The notes beneath the pieces were generated by a model. The model did not search any database and was not told where the DNA came from. It saw only the letters and a list, made by a program, of their open reading frames with translations. Source: Giardia muris (taxonomy: Eukaryota; Fornicata; Diplomonadida; Hexamitidae). From it: a DNA stretch of 64,000 bases. The stretch spans positions 62,001-126,000 of the forward strand of contig CM016927.1 in assembly GCA_006247105.1 (NCBI GenBank). The letters are read 5' to 3'. Shown here piece after piece: positions 18,692 through 27,107 of this stretch. Every line of letters begins with the position of its first letter. Within the stretch, counting starts at the first letter, position 1. Position numbers and translations under genes: made by a program.

Positions 18692-21600
18692 AGAAGCCGA
18701 GGTAGGCTAAATACAGCAGGATGAGCCCGAACAGCACACCCATGAGAAGGAGCTTCCCGAAGTGTCCTGGCCGGATGGTAAGAATGGCTGTCTTTAGGGA
18801 AGACGATGAAGAACTCGAACAGGAGAAGCCATACGTGCCACAACCATGGATGAGCTGACTCACATACTCTGTCAAAGGGTTTCTGAAGTTCCAGGAGTGA
18901 TTGCTTACGAAGGGACGAACGGGATAGACAAATCTTCTGGAAGGAAGGATGTTTGTGATGTTAATCGGATACCAATCATAATCGTCAACGATCCAGATAG
19001 GAATGGCGGGTTCCACGGCACTTTCCATGCTATCCATCATCAGTAGCGCGACTAGCGTCGTATTGAGCCTTAGACATGCCATAACAAAGACCTCGTGCGC
19101 CTCCATGATCGCGCAGTCGCTGGGGATATAGGCTGGTAGGGTCAAGGTGACACGTGCCACTCTACTATGTACGGTCTCCTTCAGCTTGAGATGCATGAAG
19201 ATCTGCCTATCGTATTGTCGATCCTGAAGGAAAAACGTGTTGAAGGCATATTCCTCGTAGCCAATATCGAGGTTATTATTGGTGGGTATCATCAGGCGTG
19301 ATGAGATCCATGGGATATTTGCACCGCAGTGTTGCAGATACTTCATATGCCGTACCGACCTCTGGAAAACCATCCTACTGGTGGAGTACTGCATTTTCAA
19401 GTCCCCATATATGTTGATAACGCCGTTGATCAACAGGATGTTACAGAGAAGACGCAATTGGTTCGTCTCATCAATACGATAGCCTAACGGATGAGTATGA
19501 TCATTTGACGCAATAAGAGTGCCATCTGAGGAAATGGCCGCAACCACTAACGGTTCCGGTGCCCTGTTTAATAGCGTAGTCACCTCTGTGATGGCTTGGT
19601 CGAAACGGCTCTCAATCAGGTCTATGCGCTCAAGCACGATGAGGGTGGCCGTTGGGTGTGCGCGCACTAACGGGAAGTCCTGCAGTATCGGCTTCCGAAT
19701 GGCCAGGTAGGTGAAGTATCGATCCACCATCGGGTCCTCACTATTGATACTGCGCTCCACCATGGTATCTCTGCAGATACGGGGGAGAAGGACGGGCATG
19801 CTTGATTCTAAGCTACTTTGAATGGCGAAGAGCGTATGAGTGTCGACGAAATGGCTATATAAGGCGAGGTTGGATGCTTGGTCGATTAGAATAAGGATTC
19901 TTGGTGGGGGGACGTAGAAGGCGATGGTTAAGTTCGTCAATAGCTCATTCTCAGCCGTCGTATCCGCTGGTAGGGCTTGAATCAGCTGTGTCATTGTGTC
20001 AGCCAAGATAAGGAATCTATCGCGTAATGACGTCCAATACAAGGTTGAGAACCGAGAAAAGCAATTGGAGGTCGCTACTGGAGGGTCAGTATCACAGATT
20101 GACGTCAGAGGGATCGTAGACGTTATCTTGAGCTTCGTGGATAGAAGTTTGATGATTGCACACTGCGTAGCCGGCTCCATCAACCATTCGGAGCAGCGAT
20201 CTATGACGTGGTCGTCAGTACTGAAGAAGGAGACGTATAGCATAGGCACGGTGAACCGCAACTGGCTCCCAGTCCCAGCAGGCTTGTATATCTCCGGAGC
20301 GTACTGATAAAACTCTGAGAGAGGACGCGGTTGTAGACTGGAATAGTCTTTCGCCGGCTGCTGTTGCGAGTTGAGATAAGCCTCTGGAATGTACTCAAGC
20401 ATGGGGATGATATTGCAGATGAGAGTACTGACATTGACACATGGGTTTAGTACCAAACGGCTCGTCCTATACGTGTCACCAATCTGGTTCTCCAGCCACC
20501 TATGGATCCCCTTTGCCATTGGCTTGAGCGAAATGGTCGGATACGTCGTTGGGGGTACGATAAGGTCGGAGCTGAAGCTATTTGGCATTCCAGCTTGGCA
20601 GATGGTGACATACAGCTCCACCAGCATGATTCTCAGGAGCATGTAGGTGATAGCCTCTGTTTCGGGGGTTTCGTCCCTCTCCTTCTCCCTCCGTACCGCC
20701 AGGACGATCGTGTAGAGTCCGATCCGCGAGTCCGGAGCAGTTCCGGGGTGTTTCAACAACCTAGCATGAAAGACGTTCCCATGGAGAAAAAGGATGCTAG
20801 TCACGTTGTTCGATGAAGTGTAAACGTCTCGTACTTCTCCCATAGGTCGGAACAGCTTATTCTTGACGGAATCGAGAGTTACCTGAGCCATGGAATAATG
20901 GGTCCCAAGAAGCTTCTGAATATTGGTGAATTCGGGGCGATGAAACCCGTTATTGGTGACGAACGTCTTCAACTGCTCCACGATTCCCGTCAGGAACACG
21001 TTTTGAACCATCATTTGTAACGGTAACGGTGGCCAGACGACGCGAAGGTTATCTGCTATGAGAAAAGGCTGCAAAGGGAGGTAGTTGGAAAACAATTGAA
21101 GGGTAATGCCGACACTCACTACACCCATCAATCGCATGCCGTATAGCGGCTGTTCGGCATATATCGGAATTGAAAGAAGCAGAACTGGCTCGGAATTGAG
21201 CCACCCGTCAAGGGAAACGGTTAGTTTGACGTTATATTCAAACGGAAAGAGATACTCCAGACTCAATAGGATCAGGTGTCTGAGGAGCATCTCCTCTATC
21301 AAGGGAGATGTAATATCACGTATGGGGAGGTCATAGATGGGTGAGAACTGCGATAAGGGGATGCATGTCTCCTGCTTCATTGCTAAAGATAACGTGGTTC
21401 CTTGAGGTGCATTGAGGTCTTTTCGACGAAGAGCGGAACAGCTCTGTTGTAAATGACAGTATTGGTCAGGGATGGTCTCGTTCAAGTCCAGAACGGCCTT
21501 ATCGACTCCGTACATGTCTGAGACGTCCAAGTTGAGGAACGTCAGCTTTCCACGTATTGCGGTAACGAACTTCCAGAGGTTTGCGTACATGACGTCTACT

Positions 21601-22763
21601 AGCTGTGAGCCGTAACAATCGATGGCCAAGGAAGGCTCCATGACGAGGGCATGTAAGCGAATCGAGAGCCCAAGCAGCTGAGCATCATCGATGACCATAT
21701 CGTCTGCTAGTCCATAGGTGAAGAAGATGACTGTGGGAGAGAGGGTTTCCTTCTCTTTCTTCTCTTCTCCTAGCACGACCAATAACGCTTGCGTCAAGGA
21801 TTTGAAGGAGACGTATTTCCCTAAGCCAATGGCCTTGTTATCGATCTCGTCTAATCTCTCGAGCGTATCCTCAAGGATCTCAGTAATGGGTTGATATCCC
21901 TCATCCCCCTCGTCTCCTCCTATCAAGAAGAAGCCCTGCGCCAGAAGTAAGACCTGGACTCGTGTGGTACTAGCGATAGAGGTCAACAGGAGCCTTACCC
22001 GTTGACGTAGTTTTTCGAATCCCATCGGGGTTAATGAGGAGGAGCAATCAATGATGAGTAGTAGTTGAGCACTCTCGAAATGTTGGTACACGGCTGGGAA
22101 CTTGATCGGTTGCTGCTGATAAAGAAGAGAACGATACCTTTCCGTGGCTGTTGGGGCTGTCGGACTCTCAATATATGGGTAAATCAGCGTGATTTCATCG
22201 ACGAGAGAGTGATATGCGACGAAGCTAAGGTCTGCGTTCCTCTTCAGGAGAGTTGAGAAGGTATTGAAATGGTCTGCTCGAAGGCTGATGTACTCGTCTA
22301 AAGAGCGCGTCAAATAGGATTCGGGAAGAACTACCCCGATTAGATCGTATCTGACTTGTTCCGCTCCCTGTGCCCCATCCTTCCCAGTTGCTCCATCTGT
22401 CCTATGCAATTCGGTCGAAAAGGTGATTGGCTGGTACGTTCTAGCCGGTTCCTGACAATATGCCATCCCAACGATGTCAGTCCTCATCTCCGCTTGCATC
22501 TGATGTACCTGTTCAATGGTTCCGGCTAGTATCGATAAAAGCTCTGAGATGACAAAGGAATGCTGTCCAATTAGACTGATTGGATGTAAGTTCTCATTGA
22601 TGGAGTTGAAGGCGATGGAGTTCAACTCTTTGTGAAGGCGTTCATCGACCATGCTACTCGCCAAGCCCGTCAAGAGCAAGTCCAAATGCATGTTTCTGAC
22701 ATCAGTGGAAGTGGAAGCGCATCCGAGGGTGATGATGGAAATCAAGCTAATCGTTATCAGCAT
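18612..22763 (-). CDS. Large type I membrane protein with VWA domain; calcium-channel alpha2-delta-like architecture (1383 aa)
   Basis: The N-terminus is a signal peptide (MLITISLISIITLGCAS). A von Willebrand A domain begins near residue 233 with the metal-site motif 'LLIIDCSSS' (D239, S241, S243). About 1000 further residues look extracellular. One transmembrane helix sits near the C-terminus ('LLLMGVLFGLILLYLAYLGF'), followed by a short basic tail with 'RRGRPQRPGR'. The order signal peptide, VWA, long ectodomain, single C-terminal helix is that of animal alpha2-delta (CACNA2D) and CACHD1 proteins. I cannot confirm Cache domains by eye. A surface or endomembrane adhesion/trafficking role is possible, but a channel partner is not shown. 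The last codons overlap the carboxypeptidase gene tail-to-tail by 80 nt. ATG 22763 is the first methionine and yields the signal peptide, which supports the start. Domain calls are good; the family name is tentative. Confidence 0.65.
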   Translation of the reverse strand: MLITISLISIITLGCASTSTDVRNMHLDLLLTGLASSMVDERLHKELNSIAFNSINENLHPISLIGQHSFVISELLSILAGTIEQVHQMQAEMRTDIVGMAYCQEPARTYQPITFSTELHRTDGATGKDGAQGAEQVRYDLIGVVLPESYLTRSLDEYISLRADHFNTFSTLLKRNADLSFVAYHSLVDEITLIYPYIESPTAPTATERYRSLLYQQQPIKFPAVYQHFESAQLLLIIDCSSSLTPMGFEKLRQRVRLLLTSIASTTRVQVLLLAQGFFLIGGDEGDEGYQPITEILEDTLERLDEIDNKAIGLGKYVSFKSLTQALLVVLGEEKKEKETLSPTVIFFTYGLADDMVIDDAQLLGLSIRLHALVMEPSLAIDCYGSQLVDVMYANLWKFVTAIRGKLTFLNLDVSDMYGVDKAVLDLNETIPDQYCHLQQSCSALRRKDLNAPQGTTLSLAMKQETCIPLSQFSPIYDLPIRDITSPLIEEMLLRHLILLSLEYLFPFEYNVKLTVSLDGWLNSEPVLLLSIPIYAEQPLYGMRLMGVVSVGITLQLFSNYLPLQPFLIADNLRVVWPPLPLQMMVQNVFLTGIVEQLKTFVTNNGFHRPEFTNIQKLLGTHYSMAQVTLDSVKNKLFRPMGEVRDVYTSSNNVTSILFLHGNVFHARLLKHPGTAPDSRIGLYTIVLAVRREKERDETPETEAITYMLLRIMLVELYVTICQAGMPNSFSSDLIVPPTTYPTISLKPMAKGIHRWLENQIGDTYRTSRLVLNPCVNVSTLICNIIPMLEYIPEAYLNSQQQPAKDYSSLQPRPLSEFYQYAPEIYKPAGTGSQLRFTVPMLYVSFFSTDDHVIDRCSEWLMEPATQCAIIKLLSTKLKITSTIPLTSICDTDPPVATSNCFSRFSTLYWTSLRDRFLILADTMTQLIQALPADTTAENELLTNLTIAFYVPPPRILILIDQASNLALYSHFVDTHTLFAIQSSLESSMPVLLPRICRDTMVERSINSEDPMVDRYFTYLAIRKPILQDFPLVRAHPTATLIVLERIDLIESRFDQAITEVTTLLNRAPEPLVVAAISSDGTLIASNDHTHPLGYRIDETNQLRLLCNILLINGVINIYGDLKMQYSTSRMVFQRSVRHMKYLQHCGANIPWISSRLMIPTNNNLDIGYEEYAFNTFFLQDRQYDRQIFMHLKLKETVHSRVARVTLTLPAYIPSDCAIMEAHEVFVMACLRLNTTLVALLMMDSMESAVEPAIPIWIVDDYDWYPINITNILPSRRFVYPVRPFVSNHSWNFRNPLTEYVSQLIHGCGTYGFSCSSSSSSSLKTAILTIRPGHFGKLLLMGVLFGLILLYLAYLGFFTYVLYRLFRRGRPQRPGRSVDEVLR

Positions 22764-22775
22764 TAGTTCTTCTTC

Positions 22776-22958
22776 TTACTTCTCGGTTCTTTTAAGCCCT
22801 ATGGTAGTAGCCTGTGTTCTTTTACCCTTTTGGTCTCGTACTTGAACGAAGATTGGAACGCTTCTGGTTGAAGTGAGTCCGTTTATGGCCGCATTTACAT
22901 CTTGTGCCTTCTTCTCAGGCGTTTCAGGCTCTTTCCCCTTATGAGCCTCAGATGTCAT
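22776..22958 (-). CDS. Possible small basic protein (60 aa), unrecognised
   Basis: A 60-codon frame starts at ATG 22958 inside the last codons of PCNA (11-nt overlap) and ends 12 nt before the ATG of the VWA membrane protein. It reads MTSEAHKGKEPE... and ends 'GLKRTEK'. The N-terminal half is rich in Lys/Glu/Pro and the rest is basic. In this window genes are normally separated by 0-130 nt, so a gene here would fill an otherwise rather long 184-nt spacer, which is the main argument for it. I recognise no family. It could equally be chance open frame in the upstream region of the next gene. Confidence 0.3.
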   Translation of the reverse strand: MTSEAHKGKEPETPEKKAQDVNAAINGLTSTRSVPIFVQVRDQKGKRTQATTIGLKRTEK

Positions 22959-23853
22959 CATCCCCACCATAATCCTGTTCCTGTTCCTCATCAAGGTCGT
23001 CATCATCCATTTTGTATGCGAGCAGAAAGGCGAGATACCCATTATTCCCACCCTTCAAGCGATAGCAAACCCGCATCGGTGACGTATCGCTCAGTTCTAA
23101 CATGACAGTCTCACTAAGAGAAGCAGCCTTAGTGAAATGGGAGATGTAATTCAATGGGTACTTCTTATCCACAGGCTGCTTGATCTTGATTTCCACCTCT
23201 CCTATCCCATCTGAGTTCAAATCGTTCAGATCGTGTTGTTCATCGTCTTCGTTCTTCAAGGAAGAAAGACCAGTGGAGGATAGGGTGATCGTCCCCTTTG
23301 TGTCGTCTCCCATGACCTCGAAGCTTATGGAGGAGTCTGCCAGGTTCGTCATGATGCGACACGTCTTCCCAATGCTCATCAAGTCACGCACTAACGTCGT
23401 GAACCTTCCACTACTGATAATCGCCATCGACTCAAAATCTGGGCGTTGGATGTCCAGTTGGCTGTCATCCAGTCGATAGAGACGCAGCGAGAAGGACATC
23501 GTCTGGTTATACGCGCGCGCCTCCACCAGTATGTCCAATTGATCCGTGGTGGATGTACGTTGAGAAAGTGTGATTAAATCATCGTTTGAACAGAACTTGA
23601 TCACCCTGAGGAAGCTCGCAGTCCTTATCCCCAGTACCGTCGACCTCTCACACCTGAAGTTCCTGAAGAAGGTCGCTGGCAAGTTCAACGAGATCAAAGC
23701 GATTCGCCCGTTATCAATCGTTTCTATGACTAGCCCGTTATCGGTGATCATCATCGGCACATCCTTTGCCAAGAGGACCAGGGTTTCAAAGATCCGCTTG
23801 ACCGTCACCGCATCATGGAACGTCAGCTCGAAATTCAACGTTCCTGCAGACAT
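22948..23853 (-). CDS. PCNA: Proliferating cell nuclear antigen, DNA sliding clamp (301 aa)
   Basis: PCNA forms a trimeric ring that tethers replicative polymerases and repair enzymes to DNA. The N-terminal half matches well ('MITDNGLVIETID', then 'LNLPATFFRNFRCER', 'VLGIRTASFLRVIKF'), with 'DFESMAIISSGRF' and the C-terminal 'PLNYISHFTKAASLSETV' also typical. The protein is about 40 residues longer than the usual ~260. An acidic insertion follows 'STGLSSL' (rich in Asp/Glu), and an acidic tail follows the 'YLAFLLAYK' end (MDDDDLDEE...). The usual C-terminal LAPKIE that lines the PIP-box pocket reads LAYKMD. The ATG at 23853 follows a run of A residues, a good context. Upstream, 23854-24085 holds no gene I can support. 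Confidence 0.95.
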   Translation of the reverse strand: MSAGTLNFELTFHDAVTVKRIFETLVLLAKDVPMMITDNGLVIETIDNGRIALISLNLPATFFRNFRCERSTVLGIRTASFLRVIKFCSNDDLITLSQRTSTTDQLDILVEARAYNQTMSFSLRLYRLDDSQLDIQRPDFESMAIISSGRFTTLVRDLMSIGKTCRIMTNLADSSISFEVMGDDTKGTITLSSTGLSSLKNEDDEQHDLNDLNSDGIGEVEIKIKQPVDKKYPLNYISHFTKAASLSETVMLELSDTSPMRVCYRLKGGNNGYLAFLLAYKMDDDDLDEEQEQDYGGDDDI

Positions 23854-24085
23854 TTTTTTGTGGGCCCTGTAAAAGGGCGCCCGAGCTAATCGCCTTTACC
23901 CTCACCGTTAAGAAGGAGGCTAGGATGCCAGAAGACCGGGTCTCTCTCCCTCCTCACATGTGTCACCCACCCCCAAAATTGGTAATTCATTCCTATATAA
24001 GAGAGAAAGAGAGAGAAGATAATGCGAGCTTCTTGATGGAACATGCGGTACGTGAAAGCTCCACTCAGTCTCCTTTCAGTCCCAC

Positions 24086-26191
24086 TCAAGCTCTGAACTG
24101 GTGCATCGCTTTCACCGCCTTCTCATGAAGTTCCTGTGCAGTTGGGCGCTTCTCCCCCTGCTTCTCCAGCATCGCCACTACCAGTTCTATCAGCTCTGGG
24201 TCACGCTTCTCAACTGGAGGGACACTTTCAGTCATAATGGCAGCGGGGGTACGGAAAGGATACTTCCCCGTACATAATCGATAGAGTAAAATCCCAAGGC
24301 TCCAAACGTCATCCTCCGGCGTCGGGTCCTCACCATTCTGGCGTGCTGGCGACATGTGTATGGACATGAAGGTCGAGTCATCCAAATCGTCGAACGCCAA
24401 AAGGCCAGCAAGCCCCGAGTCCGACAATTGGCACGCTCCGTTATCATCAATCAGGACGTTTCCGGGCTTAATGTCCTGATGGACCAATCCATTCTCGTGG
24501 AGGTACTGTAAAGCGTCGGAGAGCTGCTCGAGGTAGTTCCAGACCTCGAAGTCCGTATATTCTCCTCCCAAGCGCTGCCTCGTCTTTATGTCGGCCTGAA
24601 GAGAACCAGGGGAATGGTCCATGACAAGGTAAACCGTCTCATCGTTGGGATCATCGGCGACAGCATAGTAACGTAGAACATGCTTGTGATGGAGCGTAGG
24701 GAGCGTTCCCAGAGTGGTCAGAAGTGTTTCCTTCTCCTCCGGAGTCGTTTTCTGATACCCAGCAGCCTTGATGGCATATAGCTTGTCATCTTCCGGCCCA
24801 AATGCCGCATAAACATTCCCGTAGACCCCACGACCTAGACGCCCGGTAAGCGTATATTTTCCCGCGAGAGTCGGGGGGAGTTGAGGAAGCTGGGCCGCAT
24901 TGTTGATACTATTCGAGATGTCGTCGATCCAATCGACTCCCGCTTGACGAAGTACGTCCAGAAACGTCGTCCCATCGTGAGCCTTGAGGTCCTTCTCCAA
25001 GATCAGAAGACGTACACATTCCTTGTGGCGTCTTTTGGCAGCATACATCAAGGCGGTCCACCCCCTTTGGTCCTGCATACGTGCTTCACGTGTAACAAGC
25101 ATTCTGACGACATCCGCATATCCGCGAGCCGCCGCATGCATCAGCGCCGTCCTTCGGACCGGATCGCCTTTCCGTGCATCCTGAAGCGCTAGCTGTGTAA
25201 TCTTCGAATCCCCATTGATGGCGGCTGCATGCAGGACGGTGATGGTATTCAGGACATCAATGTCGTCTAGGCTCGCCTTCGAATCCCCTTCACAACCATC
25301 TCGTTCGCCAAGACGTCGTTGAAGCTCTAAGATCTGAGTGGCTTGTTCTTGGACTAGTGAACGAAGACAAATAAGTTCTGCAGCGTCAGAGTCCGATAGG
25401 GCCACATTATCACGATTATCATCAACGTTCTGAGGCGAAAATGGCCCTTCTAAGCATTCTCTCTTAGTCTTCAAGAGTGGGGGAGAAAGTCGAATGATAT
25501 TTTCGTCTGTCAGAAGCTTAATGACCTCTGGATGGCCACCCTCGACGATGTTGCCCTCGCTATCTCGTGCATTGTTCATGGCATGCCAAAGAGCTGTGTG
25601 TCCATCAGAATCACGAAGATCGATCTCGTACGAGCGTAGTAGCTCGACAATGGCGGCTTCGTTTCTTATGGCCGCAACGATGAGGGCGGTGGTCCCTGGG
25701 ACGTAGACCTTCCAGCGCTTTCTGGTTTGAAGCCCAGCTTCACAAAGAAGCTGTTGGACGGCTTCCCGATGGCCCCAAAGAGAGGCTAACATTAAGGAGG
25801 ACCACCCATTATTATCGACTAGACGCGCTTCCCATTGTACTAGTTGGGAGACGACTTCGGGATGATTGAAGAGGGCCGCATACATCAACGCTGTCCAGCC
25901 GAACTTGTCTTGACAGCAGTTCTCCTTAGAGACCAGAAGAGAGGCGCAATCGGCTCTCCCGTACTTTGCGGCCGCCATCAAGGCCGTGGTCCCCGGAACC
26001 ATGCTATTGTGGACCATCGTCGTCCTTAACCCCGCCTCATCCATAAGGAGCTCGACGCATTCCAACTGCCCACATTTGGCGGCATGCATGAGCGGGGACC
26101 ACCCATTTTGGTCCTGAAGCCCAGCGGCCGGGAGGTTGGCACGGATCCCATCGATGTCACCGTTCTGTACCGCCTCAAAAACCTTATGCAT
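24086..26191 (-). CDS. Ankyrin-repeat protein with NEK-like pseudokinase domain (701 aa)
   Basis: I start at ATG 26191 (context 'cgataaaa'), since the longer frame opens only with GTG. Residues 1-270 and about 330-430 are ankyrin repeats of the Giardia 21.1 type, with a short coiled segment between ('LVQEQATQILELQRRLGE'). From about residue 446 a protein-kinase fold follows. The glycine loop GRGVYGNVY and lysine K475 (YAIK) are present, but HRD reads HQD (571-573), DFG reads DSG (591-593), and the APE region reads 'MSPARQN'. The catalytic aspartates remain, so weak activity is possible. Loss of the HRD arginine and DFG phenylalanine is common among the many Giardia NEK-type kinases, which are often taken as pseudokinases. 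Compare the intact motifs of the paralogue at 36805-39342. Partner and role are unknown. Confidence 0.85.
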   Translation of the reverse strand: MHKVFEAVQNGDIDGIRANLPAAGLQDQNGWSPLMHAAKCGQLECVELLMDEAGLRTTMVHNSMVPGTTALMAAAKYGRADCASLLVSKENCCQDKFGWTALMYAALFNHPEVVSQLVQWEARLVDNNGWSSLMLASLWGHREAVQQLLCEAGLQTRKRWKVYVPGTTALIVAAIRNEAAIVELLRSYEIDLRDSDGHTALWHAMNNARDSEGNIVEGGHPEVIKLLTDENIIRLSPPLLKTKRECLEGPFSPQNVDDNRDNVALSDSDAAELICLRSLVQEQATQILELQRRLGERDGCEGDSKASLDDIDVLNTITVLHAAAINGDSKITQLALQDARKGDPVRRTALMHAAARGYADVVRMLVTREARMQDQRGWTALMYAAKRRHKECVRLLILEKDLKAHDGTTFLDVLRQAGVDWIDDISNSINNAAQLPQLPPTLAGKYTLTGRLGRGVYGNVYAAFGPEDDKLYAIKAAGYQKTTPEEKETLLTTLGTLPTLHHKHVLRYYAVADDPNDETVYLVMDHSPGSLQADIKTRQRLGGEYTDFEVWNYLEQLSDALQYLHENGLVHQDIKPGNVLIDDNGACQLSDSGLAGLLAFDDLDDSTFMSIHMSPARQNGEDPTPEDDVWSLGILLYRLCTGKYPFRTPAAIMTESVPPVEKRDPELIELVVAMLEKQGEKRPTAQELHEKAVKAMHQFRA

Positions 26192-26467
26192 TTTTATCGT
26201 TACAGGCCATTTCGATTGTACATCGAGACTCTCTGACGCTCCTGTTGAGCTGAGAAGATAGGAAGGAGGGGAAATGAGTGGATGGGTGGACACACCTCAG
26301 GAGGAAGAAGGCCATCTCCATGGGCTTTGTCTCAAATGTCCAATTTGGCTTCAACCCGCCACCTCTCCCGGTTGTTCATCCGTACCTTCGTCCCGAAAAA
26401 AGAAAGAGAGAAAGAACCCTTCATCAAGGTCGAGAAGTCTCATGAGAAGACCACCCTCTCATTTCAC
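26192..26467. other. Spacer between the ankyrin pseudokinase start and the UPRT stop
   Basis: These 276 nt hold only short frames without recognisable features. The part next to 26192 carries 'tttttatcg' (A-rich before the ATG on the minus strand), which is likely the promoter of the ankyrin pseudokinase gene. At the other end lies the UPRT 3' processing signal. Confidence 0.5.
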
Positions 26468-26468
26468 T
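26462..26468 (-). terminator. AGTRAA-type poly(A) signal overlapping the UPRT stop codon
   Basis: On the minus strand the TAA stop runs into AGTGAAA, matching the known Giardia AGTRAA cleavage/polyadenylation signal and implying a very short 3' untranslated region. Confidence 0.55.
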
Positions 26469-27106
26469 TACTTGGTCCCGAAAATCCTATCACCCGCGTC
26501 CCCGAGCCCCGGGACGATGTAGTTGTGGTCGTTCAGCTTCTCGTCCTTTTGAGCACAGAATATCTCAACCTGAGGATACGCCTTGGTCAAGGCGTCGATC
26601 CCTTCGGGGGCAGCGACAAGAGCCAGAACCTTGATGCGGTCGGGTTGGCAATGGTACTCGTTGACGAGGATCCCAATAGTTTCGACGATGGAGCCGCCCG
26701 TCGCTAGCATCGGGTCAACGACATAGACGGTGCGCTCGGCCATGTCCTCCGGCATCTTGCAATAGTAACGTACCGGCTTGGACGTCTCGGGATCGCGATA
26801 TAAGCCCATGTGCCCCACTTTTGCCGCTGGAAGAATCTCGAGCACCCCATCGACCATCCCGAGGCCGGCACGAAGAACTGGGACGACGGCCGTCTTCTTC
26901 CCCTTCAGTCGCTTGCAAAGGGCCTTCGCCACAGGCGTCTGGACCTCGTACTCCTCAAGCTCAAGTCCACGTGTCGCCTCGAACATCATCAGCATCGAGA
27001 TCTCCTTGAGAAGCTCGCGGAACTCCTTTGGGCCAGTCTCGACGTTGCGGATGAGCCCCACCTTGTGTTGGATGAGAGGGTGGTCGAAGACCGTTATTCG
27101 ATGCAT
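26468..27106 (-). CDS. UPRT: Uracil phosphoribosyltransferase (212 aa)
   Basis: Converts uracil and PRPP to UMP (EC 2.4.2.9). Length and sequence match the bacterial-type Upp/UPRT fold throughout. The N-terminus reads '[20 protein letters not shown]', '[13 protein letters not shown]' follows, the PRPP-binding loop is [11 protein letters not shown] (about 129-139), and the uracil-binding C-terminal motif is [12 protein letters not shown]. All catalytic features look intact. Giardia cannot make pyrimidines de novo and depends on salvage, so this is a central enzyme. The start ATG lies a single nucleotide after the stop of the upstream coiled-coil gene (27108). An AGTGAAA poly(A)-like signal overlaps the stop. 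The compact bacterial-like length is compatible with an old transfer, but the sequence alone does not show its direction. Confidence 0.97.
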   Translation of the reverse strand: MHRITVFDHPLIQHKVGLIRNVETGPKEFRELLKEISMLMMFEATRGLELEEYEVQTPVAKALCKRLKGKKTAVVPVLRAGLGMVDGVLEILPAAKVGHMGLYRDPETSKPVRYYCKMPEDMAERTVYVVDPMLATGGSIVETIGILVNEYHCQPDRIKVLALVAAPEGIDALTKAYPQVEIFCAQKDEKLNDHNYIVPGLGDAGDRIFGTK

Positions 27107-27107
27107 T

